From the NCBI GenBank assembly GCA_024640665.1, contig JAHEEO010000042.1, forward strand, positions 1 through 15,833: a stretch of 15,833 nucleotides of DNA, read 5' to 3'. The position numbers and the translations under genes are program-made. The notes below the pieces were generated by a model. It was not told where the DNA came from and did not search any database. It saw only the letters and a list, made by a program, of their open reading frames with translations. Below, in pieces: positions 1 to 6,146 of this stretch; the first letter of the stretch is position 1; each line of letters opens with the position of its first letter. Source of the stretch: Rhodospirillales bacterium (GTDB lineage Bacteria > Pseudomonadota > Gammaproteobacteria > Steroidobacterales > Rariloculaceae).

Positions 1-492
1 GTTCAGCAGAAAATCCCACCCATCGGGCGCATAGCCGATGCCAAACCGCTGCGCGGTATTGCCGTCAATCCCGCGCTGTTTTAGGTATCTGATAGCTGCA
101 TCGTGCTTGCGCAGCGCGGCTTGAAAGTGCTGATTTGCCTCGCTCAACAAGTCCAGTATTGGTTCACGAACCGGATCTTGAACGTCAACCGTGCGCTCGG
201 GCATCGGCAGTCCGAGCATGTCTGCGAGCGTTTCAACAGCTTCCGGGAACGGCAGGTTGTCGTATTCCATCAGGAACCGAATTGCCGTGCCGTGAACTCC
301 GCAACCAAAGCAATGATAGGTCCCGCGGGCAGGTGTGACGGTAAACGACGGCGTCTTTTCGTCGTGGAACGGGCACAGGCCTTTGAAATACGCGCCCGCG
401 CGTTTCAGGCTGACACGCCGCCCGACCACCTCGACGATGTCGGCTCGGGTGATGATTTCATCTATAAAGTTTTGAGGTATGAGTTTGTTCAT
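1..492 (-). CDS. dnaG: DNA primase DnaG, N-terminal part (runs off the window)
   Basis: This is the 5' end of DnaG, the primase that lays RNA primers at the replication fork; 164 codons are visible before the window edge. The N-terminal CHC2 zinc-binding domain is complete: CPFH at residues 40-43 and CFGC at 61-64 supply the four ligands Cys40, His43, Cys61 and Cys64, the same positions as in E. coli DnaG. The motif YFKGLCPFHDEKTPSF is typical of the family. The start of the RNA-polymerase-like core follows after about residue 110. The ATG at 492 gives the usual family N-terminus (MNKLIPQNFIDEI). No good Shine-Dalgarno sequence precedes it; the nearest purine run, AGGGGCG, is about 15-20 nt away. 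It follows yqeY by 38 bp on the same strand, the conserved macromolecular-synthesis arrangement in which rpoD usually comes next, beyond this window (inference). Confidence 0.97.
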   Translation of the reverse strand, partial: MNKLIPQNFIDEIITRADIVEVVGRRVSLKRAGAYFKGLCPFHDEKTPSFTVTPARGTYHCFGCGVHGTAIRFLMEYDNLPFPEAVETLADMLGLPMPERTVDVQDPVREPILDLLSEANQHFQAALRKHDAAIRYLKQRGIDGNTAQRFGIGYAPDGWDFLLN

Positions 493-515
493 GGAGGCGT
501 ACCGCTGCGCCCCTG

Positions 516-531
516 GAGGATAACAATCCTC
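516..531 (-). promoter_or_regulatory. Perfect hairpin between yqeY and dnaG
   Basis: On the minus strand GAGGAT-TGTT-ATCCTC forms a perfect 6-bp stem with a 4-nt loop. It overlaps the last base of the yqeY stop codon and lies 24-39 nt before the dnaG ATG. No U-run follows it, so it is not a clear terminator. It may be an mRNA processing or decoupling element that limits dnaG translation (inference). A chance inverted repeat remains possible. Confidence 0.4.
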
Positions 532-983
532 TAGATTTTAGCGAGCGCTTGGCGCACCAAGCCGCTGACGGTGGCCATGTCGGCGCGGCCTGCAGCAGCG
601 ATTTTTACCGCGGCCATGACGTTGCCCATATCTTTGATTGAGCTGGCGCCGGTATCCTCAATAGCGGCTGCGATGACGGCTGACAGTTCCGCTGCAGCCA
701 GTTGCGCAGGCATGTACGCTTCAAAATAAGCGACTTCCATGGTTTCCTTGCCAGCCAGGTCTTCCCGGCCCGCTGCGGCGAATTGCGCCGCGGCATCGCG
801 ACCTTTCTTGATCATTGTGCCGATAATATCGAGAACTGCGGCATCATCGAGATCCTTGCGCGTATCCACTTCTTGCTGCTTTACCGCCGCCAGGACCAAT
901 CTGAGTGCGCCCAATTTGGGTTTGTCACCGCTGCGCAAGGCGTCGTTGCTGTCTTCTTGGAGTCGCTGCTTTATTTCAGACAT
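531..983 (-). CDS. yqeY: GatB/YqeY domain protein
   Basis: A 150-residue, Ala-rich, predicted all-helical protein of the YqeY family (about 147-150 aa is usual). The N-terminal helical half (MSEIKQRLQEDSNDALRSGD, then LGALRLVLAAVKQQEVD) and the C-terminal half with the family's KDMGNVMAAVK segment are intact. The family shares a domain with the tRNA-binding tail of the GatB amidotransferase subunit. Its exact role is not established, although its constant position between rpsU and dnaG suggests a link to translation. The ATG at 983 has the Shine-Dalgarno AAGGTG 6 nt upstream, which supports this start. It lies 179 bp after rpsU, with an attenuator-like hairpin between them, and 38 bp before dnaG. 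Identification is confident; function is not. Confidence 0.93.
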   Translation of the reverse strand: MSEIKQRLQEDSNDALRSGDKPKLGALRLVLAAVKQQEVDTRKDLDDAAVLDIIGTMIKKGRDAAAQFAAAGREDLAGKETMEVAYFEAYMPAQLAAAELSAVIAAAIEDTGASSIKDMGNVMAAVKIAAAGRADMATVSGLVRQALAKI

Positions 984-1123
984 GGTTTCACCTTAAATTG
1001 GGAGACGCTGCGAACCGTATGCTGCCGGGTTCACGCGCCATATGCGCAAGCTCGCGCGCACATGATGCTACGGTGATGTCGGCGCGTCAGGCGAGCAGCA
1101 TTTGCTGGCCGGCGTAGGACTCG

Positions 1124-1154
1124 GAAATTAGAATCGGCTCGGAGCTAGCCGAGC
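1124..1154 (-). terminator. Attenuator-like hairpin just after rpsU
   Basis: Nine bases after the rpsU stop the minus strand reads GCTCGG-CTAGCT-CCGAGC, a perfect 6-bp GC-rich stem, followed by CGATTCTAATTT, an interrupted U-rich stretch. E. coli has a partial terminator at the equivalent place between rpsU and dnaG, so a leaky terminator that gives more S21 than YqeY/DnaG is plausible. The imperfect U-tract makes it weak. Confidence 0.45.
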
Positions 1155-1162
1155 TGAACAGC

Positions 1163-1378
1163 CTAATAAAGCCGTTGACGGCGACCGACAGTGCGTGAAT
1201 TGCGCTTAAGATGGCGCTTGACGGCCGCGGCCTTCTTGCGTTTACGTTCCTGTGTCGGCTTCTCGTAATACTCGCGCTTACGCAGTTCGGTCAGGATGCC
1301 GGCTTTCTCGCAGGCACGCTTGAAGCGGCGCAGTGCACCGTCAAAATGTTCGCTTTCTCTTATTCGGACGCTTGGCAT
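1163..1378 (-). CDS. rpsU: 30S ribosomal protein S21
   Basis: This is S21, the small basic protein of the 30S platform that helps natural mRNAs bind during initiation. The 71-residue product has the standard proteobacterial length and sequence: MPSVRIRESEHFDGALRRFK, the CEKAGILTELRKREYYEKP segment, and a strongly basic tail (KRKKAAAVKRHLKRNSR). The ATG at 1378 gives the exact family start. Upstream is only a weak Shine-Dalgarno (GAGA, 9 nt from the ATG). It is the first gene of the rpsU-yqeY-dnaG cluster and diverges from tsaD across 91 bp containing two perfect hairpins and a plausible promoter. A hairpin just after the stop probably reduces read-through to the downstream genes (inference). 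Confidence 0.98.
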   Translation of the reverse strand: MPSVRIRESEHFDGALRRFKRACEKAGILTELRKREYYEKPTQERKRKKAAAVKRHLKRNSRTVGRRQRLY

Positions 1379-1402
1379 ATCTTATATGTTCTCAGATACA
1401 AC

Positions 1403-1425
1403 GCTGGCCGGTATTTCCGGCCAGC
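1403..1425 (-). promoter_or_regulatory. Perfect GC-rich hairpin in the rpsU leader
   Basis: GCTGGCCGG-AAATA-CCGGCCAGC (minus strand) is a perfect 9-bp stem with a 5-nt loop, 25-47 nt upstream of the rpsU start. If transcription begins near 1428 it would form the very 5' end of the rpsU mRNA. No U-run follows, so it is not a terminator. It could be a 5' stabiliser or a binding site for autoregulation (inference). Confidence 0.55.
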
Positions 1426-1427
1426 AA

Positions 1428-1445
1428 GCCGCTAATAATAGCGGC
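1428..1445. repeat. Perfect inverted repeat over the rpsU -10 region
   Basis: GCCGCTA-ATAA-TAGCGGC is an 18-bp perfect inverted repeat two bases from the neighbouring 1403-1425 hairpin. It covers the candidate -10 of rpsU (minus strand), so a dimeric DNA-binding protein is as likely a user as an RNA fold. I know no named operator that it matches. Confidence 0.5.
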
Positions 1446-1464
1446 GTTCGATGTAAAGTGTAAA
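1435..1464 (-). promoter_or_regulatory. Candidate sigma70 promoter of rpsU
   Basis: The minus strand reads TTTACA (1464-1459), an 18-bp spacer, then TATTAT (1440-1435), both close to the -35 and -10 consensus. The predicted transcript would start near 1428, about 50 nt before the rpsU ATG. A second TTTACA lies at 1457-1452. The -35 element ends only 5 bp before the tsaD start codon on the other strand. Confidence 0.45.
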
Positions 1465-1469
1465 GTCTG

Positions 1470-2492
1470 ATGAGAGTTCTGGGCATAGAAACGAGCTGTG
1501 ATGAGACGGGTGTCGCGTTGTTCGATACCGATCGCGGGCTGCTGGCCGAAGCGCTGTCGAGCCAGATTTCGCTGCACGCGAAGTTTGGCGGTGTCGTTCC
1601 TGAGCTTGCGGCGCGAGATCATGGCGCGAAACTTGCGCCGCTGGTCAATCAAGTCATGGGCGAAGCCGGCTTGGGCCTGCAGGCGCTGGACGGCGTGGCT
1701 TATACGGCAGGCCCTGGACTGATTGGTGCGCTGATGGTTGGTGGCGCTTATGCCGTCTCACTGGCTTATGGCTTGGGCATCCCAGCGATACCTGTCCATC
1801 ATATGGAGGGTCATTTGCTGGCCCCAATGCTCGAAGACCCAGCACCGGCGTTTCCATTTCTGGGCTTATTGGTTTCCGGTGGTCACACCCAGCTCGTCGC
1901 CGCGACGGGACTCGGCCGCTATGCCACGATCGGCAATACCCTGGACGATGCAGCGGGTGAAGCTTTCGACAAAGTTGCGCGCTTGCTGGGATTGCCGTAT
2001 CCGGGTGGACCCCAGATCGCGGCCTTGGCAGAAACGGGGCGCGCTGACGCATTTGCGTTCCCGCGGCCACTGCGCGGTCGCGGTCTCGATTTCAGCTTCA
2101 GTGGCTTGAAGACGGCCGTTCGGATCGCTGTCGCCGCAGAAACCGCAAAAACGCCGCGACTTTCCGATCAGCTGCGCGCTGACATTGCTGCATCGTTTCA
2201 GCAAGCGGTAGTGGACAGTCTGATTGAAAAATGTCTACGCGCGCTCGATGCAACCGGCATGGAGCGACTGGTAATTGCAGGCGGCGTCGGCGCGAATCGG
2301 TTGCTGCGGCAAATGCTGACGGATCAAGCCCGCGCGCGTGGGGTTGAAGTGTTCTATCCTAGGCCTGAACTGTGTACCGACAACGGCGCAATGATCGCGT
2401 ACGCCGGTGCCCAACGACTGGGCCAAAGCACATCGTTACAGATCGTTGCGCGTCCGCGTTGGCCGCTCGATACGTTGACACCAAGTAACTAA
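1470..2492 (+). CDS. tsaD: tRNA N6-adenosine threonylcarbamoyltransferase TsaD
   Basis: TsaD (formerly Gcp/YgjD) transfers the threonylcarbamoyl group from TC-AMP to A37 of ANN-decoding tRNAs (t6A), working with TsaB and TsaE. The 340 residues match family length. Visible motifs are the N-terminal ASKHA signature MRVLGIETSCDETGVAL, the metal-binding HMEGH at residues 111-115, the SGGHT nucleotide loop near 136-140, NTLDDAAGEAFDK near 156-168, and the C-terminal CTDNGAMIAYAG with Asp304 as the third metal ligand. The ATG at 1470 gives the canonical start; no strong Shine-Dalgarno is visible. It diverges from rpsU and is followed by folB after 7 bp, so the two are probably co-transcribed. Nothing is truncated. 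Confidence 0.98.
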   Translation: MRVLGIETSCDETGVALFDTDRGLLAEALSSQISLHAKFGGVVPELAARDHGAKLAPLVNQVMGEAGLGLQALDGVAYTAGPGLIGALMVGGAYAVSLAYGLGIPAIPVHHMEGHLLAPMLEDPAPAFPFLGLLVSGGHTQLVAATGLGRYATIGNTLDDAAGEAFDKVARLLGLPYPGGPQIAALAETGRADAFAFPRPLRGRGLDFSFSGLKTAVRIAVAAETAKTPRLSDQLRADIAASFQQAVVDSLIEKCLRALDATGMERLVIAGGVGANRLLRQMLTDQARARGVEVFYPRPELCTDNGAMIAYAGAQRLGQSTSLQIVARPRWPLDTLTPSN

Positions 2493-2499
2493 GAGATAA

Positions 2500-2862
2500 A
2501 TGGACACCATATTTCTCCGCGATCTGCGCGTTGAGGCCATCATTGGGATCTTCGAATGGGAACGCCGCACAACCCAAACGATCAGTATCGATCTGGAGAT
2601 GGCCGCTGATATTGCCAAGGCTGCGGCGACAGACGCTATCGATTCGACGCTCAACTACAAACAGGTAGCGAAGCGAATCATTGGATTCGTCGAAGAATCC
2701 GAGTTTCAATTGGTGGAGACGCTTGCCGAGTCGCTCGCACGGATTATCGTCACCGAATTCGACGTGCCGACGGTCAAAGTTTCTGTTGCAAAGCCCGGCG
2801 CCATCGAGGGGTCTCGGGAAGTCGGTGTCGTCATTCAGCGAAGCCACGAAGATTACAACTGA
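2500..2862 (+). CDS. folB: Dihydroneopterin aldolase FolB
   Basis: FolB converts 7,8-dihydroneopterin to 6-hydroxymethyl-7,8-dihydropterin and glycolaldehyde in folate synthesis. The 120-residue product has the family landmarks: the N-terminal MDTIFLRDLRVEAIIGIFEWE with the pterin-side Glu21, LNY with Tyr53, the pterin-anchoring LVE with Glu73, and AKPGAI with Lys98. These correspond to the active-site Glu, Tyr, Glu and Lys of characterised aldolases. An AAGAGA purine run lies 3 nt before the ATG. It follows tsaD by 7 bp and overlaps the folK start by 38 bp, so folB and folK are very probably translationally coupled. The product of this enzyme is the substrate of the next one. Confidence 0.96.
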   Translation: MDTIFLRDLRVEAIIGIFEWERRTTQTISIDLEMAADIAKAAATDAIDSTLNYKQVAKRIIGFVEESEFQLVETLAESLARIIVTEFDVPTVKVSVAKPGAIEGSREVGVVIQRSHEDYN

Positions 2863-3382
2863 AGTCTTAGTCGGCATCGGCAGCAATGTCGACGCGGAAG
2901 CAAACCTGCGTCATGCAGCGGCCTGCTTGAACGACGTGTTTGGCCAAGTAGAGCTGTCCTCGGTTTATCTTAGTCCGGCCTATGGGTTTGTCGGCGCTGA
3001 TTTTCTCAACATGGTTGCTAAATTCGAGACGCAGCTGAGTGTCGATGCAGTTAAGTCCCGGCTCAGAGAAATCGAAGACACGGCCGAGCGAATCCGAATC
3101 GACAACAAATTCGCGCCCCGCACGCTAGACCTCGACCTGCTGTTATTCGGCGAAACGGTGGATCCGGATCGACGGCTGCCACGCCACGACATATTGGAAT
3201 ACCCGTTCGTCTTGTGGCCGCTCGTAGAAATTGCGCCGGAACGAACCTGTCCGTTGACGGGCACGTTGCTCAGTGCAGTTTGGGCGGCGCTGCGGCCGGC
3301 AGCGGTTATTTCTCGTATCGGTGCGCTCGACACAATCGCCGCGGGGTCACCAGCCGACGCTGCGTCCACCGTCGACGGCTAG
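2825..3382 (+). CDS. folK: HPPK, 6-hydroxymethyl-dihydropterin pyrophosphokinase FolK
   Basis: FolK transfers pyrophosphate from ATP to 6-hydroxymethyl-dihydropterin, the step after FolB. Evidence is the N-terminal VLVGIGSNVDAEANLRHA (GlxGSN), the SPAYGFVGADFLNMV region, and the HPPK signature FAPRTLDLDLLLFG with the magnesium-binding Asp-x-Asp. No ATG lies between the folB overlap and the conserved VLVGIGSN. The best start is GTG at 2825, preceded by GAGGGG (2807-2812) and GGGAAG (2816-2821), giving 185 residues and a 38-bp overlap with folB. An ATT at 2852 would be the only later option. The C-terminal 25 or so residues (after ALRPAAV) are poorly conserved and overlap the convergent reductase gene by 36 bp. 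Confidence 0.95.
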   Translation: MSSFSEATKITTEVLVGIGSNVDAEANLRHAAACLNDVFGQVELSSVYLSPAYGFVGADFLNMVAKFETQLSVDAVKSRLREIEDTAERIRIDNKFAPRTLDLDLLLFGETVDPDRRLPRHDILEYPFVLWPLVEIAPERTCPLTGTLLSAVWAALRPAAVISRIGALDTIAAGSPADAASTVDG

Positions 3383-4081
3383 AATTTGACCGGTTACATA
3401 GTTGGCGTCGCGCACCAAGTACAAGACTGCGCCGGCAATATCTTCTGGTCCGCCAATTCGCTTGAGGGCAATCTCTTTAATGATGCTGCGTTGGGCGCTT
3501 TCCGGCATGCCATCGGCCGGCCAGAGAATGGCGCCGGGAGAAACGCCGTTAACGCGGACTTCAGGGCCGAGATCTTTGGCCAGCGAGCGCGTCAACATAG
3601 CGAGGCCCGCTTTTGCTGGGCCATAAACTGGGTGATTGCGCAGTGGCCGCTGTGAGTGGATGTCGACGATGTTGATGATGACCCCGCGCGCTGCGCGCAA
3701 GTGCGGCAGAGCGGCCTGACTCAAGAATAGCGGCGCCTTTAGATTGGCATTAATGAGGTCATCCCATTGCGCTTCGGTCACTGAGCCTAGCGGTGTTGGA
3801 TAGAACGTCGAAGCGTTATTGATGAGAATGTCCAAGCGGCCCGTTTTCTTGATCATGCCTTCCACGAGCTGTTCAATCGCTGCCGTGGATCGCAAGTCGG
3901 CTTGCAAGCTGATGGCCGAGTCTCTGCGTATCTCATTGAGTTCATCGGCAAGCGCATCTGCTTGTGTGGATGAGCTGAAATAGTGAATGGCAACGTTTGC
4001 GCCAGCTTCATGCAGCGTTCGCGCAATGACAGCGCCGATGCGTTTTCCCGAGCCAGTAATAAGAGCCCAACGTCCCTGCAA
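3347..4081 (-). CDS. Pteridine reductase, PTR1/FolM-type short-chain dehydrogenase
   Basis: A 244-residue classical SDR, probably an NADPH-dependent reductase of dihydro- or oxidised pterins. The nucleotide loop is TGSGKRIG (residues 9-16), in which the Lys-Arg is typical of PTR1. NNAS (88-91) continues into STFYPTPLG, the pterin-pocket sequence of PTR1-type enzymes. Catalytic Asp140, Tyr153 and Lys157 have the same spacing as Asp181, Tyr194 and Lys198 of Leishmania PTR1, so Asp replaces the usual SDR Ser. The C-terminus GQILAVDGGRSVGW is standard. The start is TTG at 4081, supported by GGAG 6 nt upstream. It converges on folK with a 36-bp tail overlap. The context agrees with a role in folate or monapterin metabolism, but the exact substrate is inferred. 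Confidence 0.9.
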   Translation of the reverse strand: MQGRWALITGSGKRIGAVIARTLHEAGANVAIHYFSSSTQADALADELNEIRRDSAISLQADLRSTAAIEQLVEGMIKKTGRLDILINNASTFYPTPLGSVTEAQWDDLINANLKAPLFLSQAALPHLRAARGVIINIVDIHSQRPLRNHPVYGPAKAGLAMLTRSLAKDLGPEVRVNGVSPGAILWPADGMPESAQRSIIKEIALKRIGGPEDIAGAVLYLVRDANYVTGQILAVDGGRSVGW

Positions 4082-4087
4082 TTTCGT

Positions 4088-4091
4088 CTCC
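4088..4091 (-). promoter_or_regulatory. Shine-Dalgarno deciding a TTG start
   Basis: GGAG on the minus strand sits 6 nt before the TTG at 4081 (GGAGACGAAATTG). This supports initiation at a TTG codon for the pteridine reductase; the conserved WALITG strand begins only four residues later, so no internal start would keep the fold. Confidence 0.6.
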
Positions 4092-4148
4092 GGTGTGTGC
4101 GTTTGCGGCTAAGGTTACACTATCCCGCCGCCGTTCTATTGTGCTCCG

Positions 4149-5300
4149 ATGACATTGCAAACTGCCCAATGGCCGCAACCCGATCCTGCTGGACTTGCTA
4201 GCAGCGCAGCACTCAGTGCAAGGATTGTGGCGTGCATCGAAGCCGCTGGCGGCTGGATACCGTTCTCGAAGTTCATGCAGATGGCACTCTACGAGCCGGG
4301 TCTCGGCTACTACGCCGGTGGCAGTCAGAAGTTTGGCGCGGACGGCGATTTTGTCACAGCCCCGGAGTTGGGGTCATTCATGGCGGCGGCAATCGTTGCC
4401 ACAATTACACCCAGTCTGCGTGAATTAGTTTCGCCCAAGCTCGTGGAACTTGGTGCAGGCACTGGAGCGCTGGCATTCGCTATCCTGGCGCAATTGGCTG
4501 AAACGGATTTCAAGCATTTAACTTACGCCATATTGGAGCCGAGCCCGGAATTACGGGCTCGCCAACGGACCAAGCTTGCGCAGTTTGGTGACCGTGTGAC
4601 TTGGCTGGACAGTCTCGAGCCTGCTTCCATCGAAGGCGTCATCATTGCTAACGAGGTGGCCGATGCGCTCCCGGTCGAGCGTTTTGCGAAGCGCGATGGC
4701 CGCTCGTTGATCCAGGGCGTGGCGTGCGACGCTGGACAGTTCATTTGGCGTGAACGCCAGGCTGAGGCGACCGAAATCGCAGCGGTGGATGACCTGGAGC
4801 AACAGCTGGGCGAGGCGCTGCCGGATGGATATGAATCCGAGTATTGCGCGTTGCTGGCGCCGTGGGTGACGACAGTGGCAGATGCGCTGCGCAGAGGATT
4901 GGCGCTGCTGATCGATTATGGTCTGCCCGCTCGAGAGTACTATCACCCGCAACGCAATCGCGGCACGTTGATTTGCCACTATCGGCATCGCGCACACAAT
5001 GACCCCTTTATGTTTCCGGGTCTGCAGGATATTACGGCGTGGGTGAATTTCAGCGGCTTGGCGGCTGCGGCTTCTTCAGCCGGCATGACCGTAGCCGGGT
5101 ATACCACGCAAGGCGGATGGCTTACCGAGTCGCTGTTGCGCAGCGATGCGCAGCTCACCAACATCGCAGTAGAGCATCTGGCGAAACTGAAGACGCTGGT
5201 TTTGCCTGGCGAGATGGGCGAACGCTTCAAAGTCATGTGTCTCAGTAAGGGTTTGCCTGCGCCATTGTTGGGAGGCAGAGATATGCGCAAGTGGCTGTGA
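4149..5300 (+). CDS. SAM-dependent methyltransferase, MidA/NDUFAF7 family (DUF185)
   Basis: A 383-residue protein of the DUF185/COG1565 family. The mitochondrial relative NDUFAF7 (MidA) is an arginine methyltransferase needed for complex I assembly; the bacterial targets are unknown. Visible landmarks are FMQMALYEPGLGYYAGG (42-58), GDFVTAPELGSF (66-77), the SAM loop VELGAGTGALA (99-109), and the family motif ANEVADALPVERF (168-179). Near the C-terminus the segment LICHYRHRAHNDPFMFPGLQDITAWVNF (in two parts) is also characteristic. The length is normal. The ATG at 4149 has no good Shine-Dalgarno. It diverges from the pteridine reductase over 67 bp and is followed by uppP after 63 bp. Family assignment is firm; substrate is unknown. 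Confidence 0.93.
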   Translation: MTLQTAQWPQPDPAGLASSAALSARIVACIEAAGGWIPFSKFMQMALYEPGLGYYAGGSQKFGADGDFVTAPELGSFMAAAIVATITPSLRELVSPKLVELGAGTGALAFAILAQLAETDFKHLTYAILEPSPELRARQRTKLAQFGDRVTWLDSLEPASIEGVIIANEVADALPVERFAKRDGRSLIQGVACDAGQFIWRERQAEATEIAAVDDLEQQLGEALPDGYESEYCALLAPWVTTVADALRRGLALLIDYGLPAREYYHPQRNRGTLICHYRHRAHNDPFMFPGLQDITAWVNFSGLAAAASSAGMTVAGYTTQGGWLTESLLRSDAQLTNIAVEHLAKLKTLVLPGEMGERFKVMCLSKGLPAPLLGGRDMRKWL

Positions 5301-5363
5301 GTCACATCTGCACCACGGTTAAATTGTTACCATACGGCCGCGAAATTCGCCTGGAGGCGGCCG

Positions 5364-6146
5364 ATGGAATTGACGCACGCAATCGTGCTCGCAATCTTGC
5401 AGGGGCTCACGGAATTCTTGCCGATATCGAGTTCCGGGCATTTGATACTTGTTCCAGCTCTGCTTGGCTGGGAAGACCAAGGACTCGCATTTGATATTGC
5501 AGTGCATTTTGGTTCACTGATCGCCGTCGTTAGCTATTTTCGGGCGGACATTTTGGCCATGATCAAGGCAGTTGCTCGGCCAAGCGACCCGAATGCCCAG
5601 CTCGCCTGGAAGATCGTCATCGCGACGATTCCACTGGGACTGGCGGGACTGATTTTCGCGGATTTCGTCGAGGCCAATTTGCGCTCGCCGATGGTTATTG
5701 CCACGACAACTGCGGTCTTTGGCATCGTTTTGTGGGTTGCGGACCGCGTCGGCCGCCGCTCCGGCACCGAGTACACAATGGGCTGGCCGATCGCGATTGG
5801 CATAGGATTGGCGCAAGTGTTGGCATTGATCCCCGGCACTTCGCGCTCGGGTATCACGATGACCGCGGCACTCGCGTTGGGCCTGAACAGGGAGGCTGCG
5901 GGACGCTTCTCATTTTTGCTCTCGATACCTGCAATTTTAATGGCTTCCGGTTGGCAATCACTGAACTTGATTGGCGCGGATTTGGTCATCGATTGGGGTC
6001 GATTGCTTGTCGCGACAACGGTTTCCGCAGTCGTCGCATTTGTCACCATCGCGCTTTTTCTAAAGCTCATCAGCCGCATGGGCATGGCTTGGTTTGCTGC
6101 TTATCGAATCTTGTTAACTGCAGTCATAGTGTATGTCTTGGCCTAA
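5364..6146 (+). CDS. uppP: Undecaprenyl-diphosphatase UppP (BacA)
   Basis: UppP dephosphorylates undecaprenyl pyrophosphate to recycle the lipid carrier used for peptidoglycan, O-antigen and other envelope glycans. The 260-residue polytopic membrane protein carries both family active-site regions: LQGLTEFLPISSSGHL (12-27; Gln13, Glu17 and His26 align with Glu17, Glu21 and His30 of E. coli UppP, giving the Q form of the E/Q-x3-E motif) and IPGTSRSGIT (156-165) with the catalytic Arg161. Long hydrophobic stretches throughout fit about eight membrane segments. GGAGG at 5353-5357, 6 nt from the ATG, gives a strong ribosome binding site. The stop overlaps the next gene by 14 bp. Confidence 0.97.
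   Translation: MELTHAIVLAILQGLTEFLPISSSGHLILVPALLGWEDQGLAFDIAVHFGSLIAVVSYFRADILAMIKAVARPSDPNAQLAWKIVIATIPLGLAGLIFADFVEANLRSPMVIATTTAVFGIVLWVADRVGRRSGTEYTMGWPIAIGIGLAQVLALIPGTSRSGITMTAALALGLNREAAGRFSFLLSIPAILMASGWQSLNLIGADLVIDWGRLLVATTVSAVVAFVTIALFLKLISRMGMAWFAAYRILLTAVIVYVLA

Noticed and set aside
1104..1113. GCTGGCCGG near 1104 repeating an arm of the rpsU hairpin at 1403
   Set aside because: A single short GC-rich match without a second arm is likely chance and not a dispersed repeat family.
1654..2204. Antisense open frames inside tsaD
   Set aside because: Both are shadows of the conserved TsaD frame, with no conserved motif and arginine/proline-rich composition typical of antisense GC-rich DNA.
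2681..2824. Upstream extension of folK to an ATG at 2681
   Set aside because: This would add 48 residues that only translate folB in another frame and do not resemble HPPK; GTG at 2825 fits family length and has purine-rich sequence upstream.
5534..6085. 183-codon open frame antisense to uppP
   Set aside because: uppP is certain from its active-site motifs; the opposite frame is low-complexity and without ribosome site.
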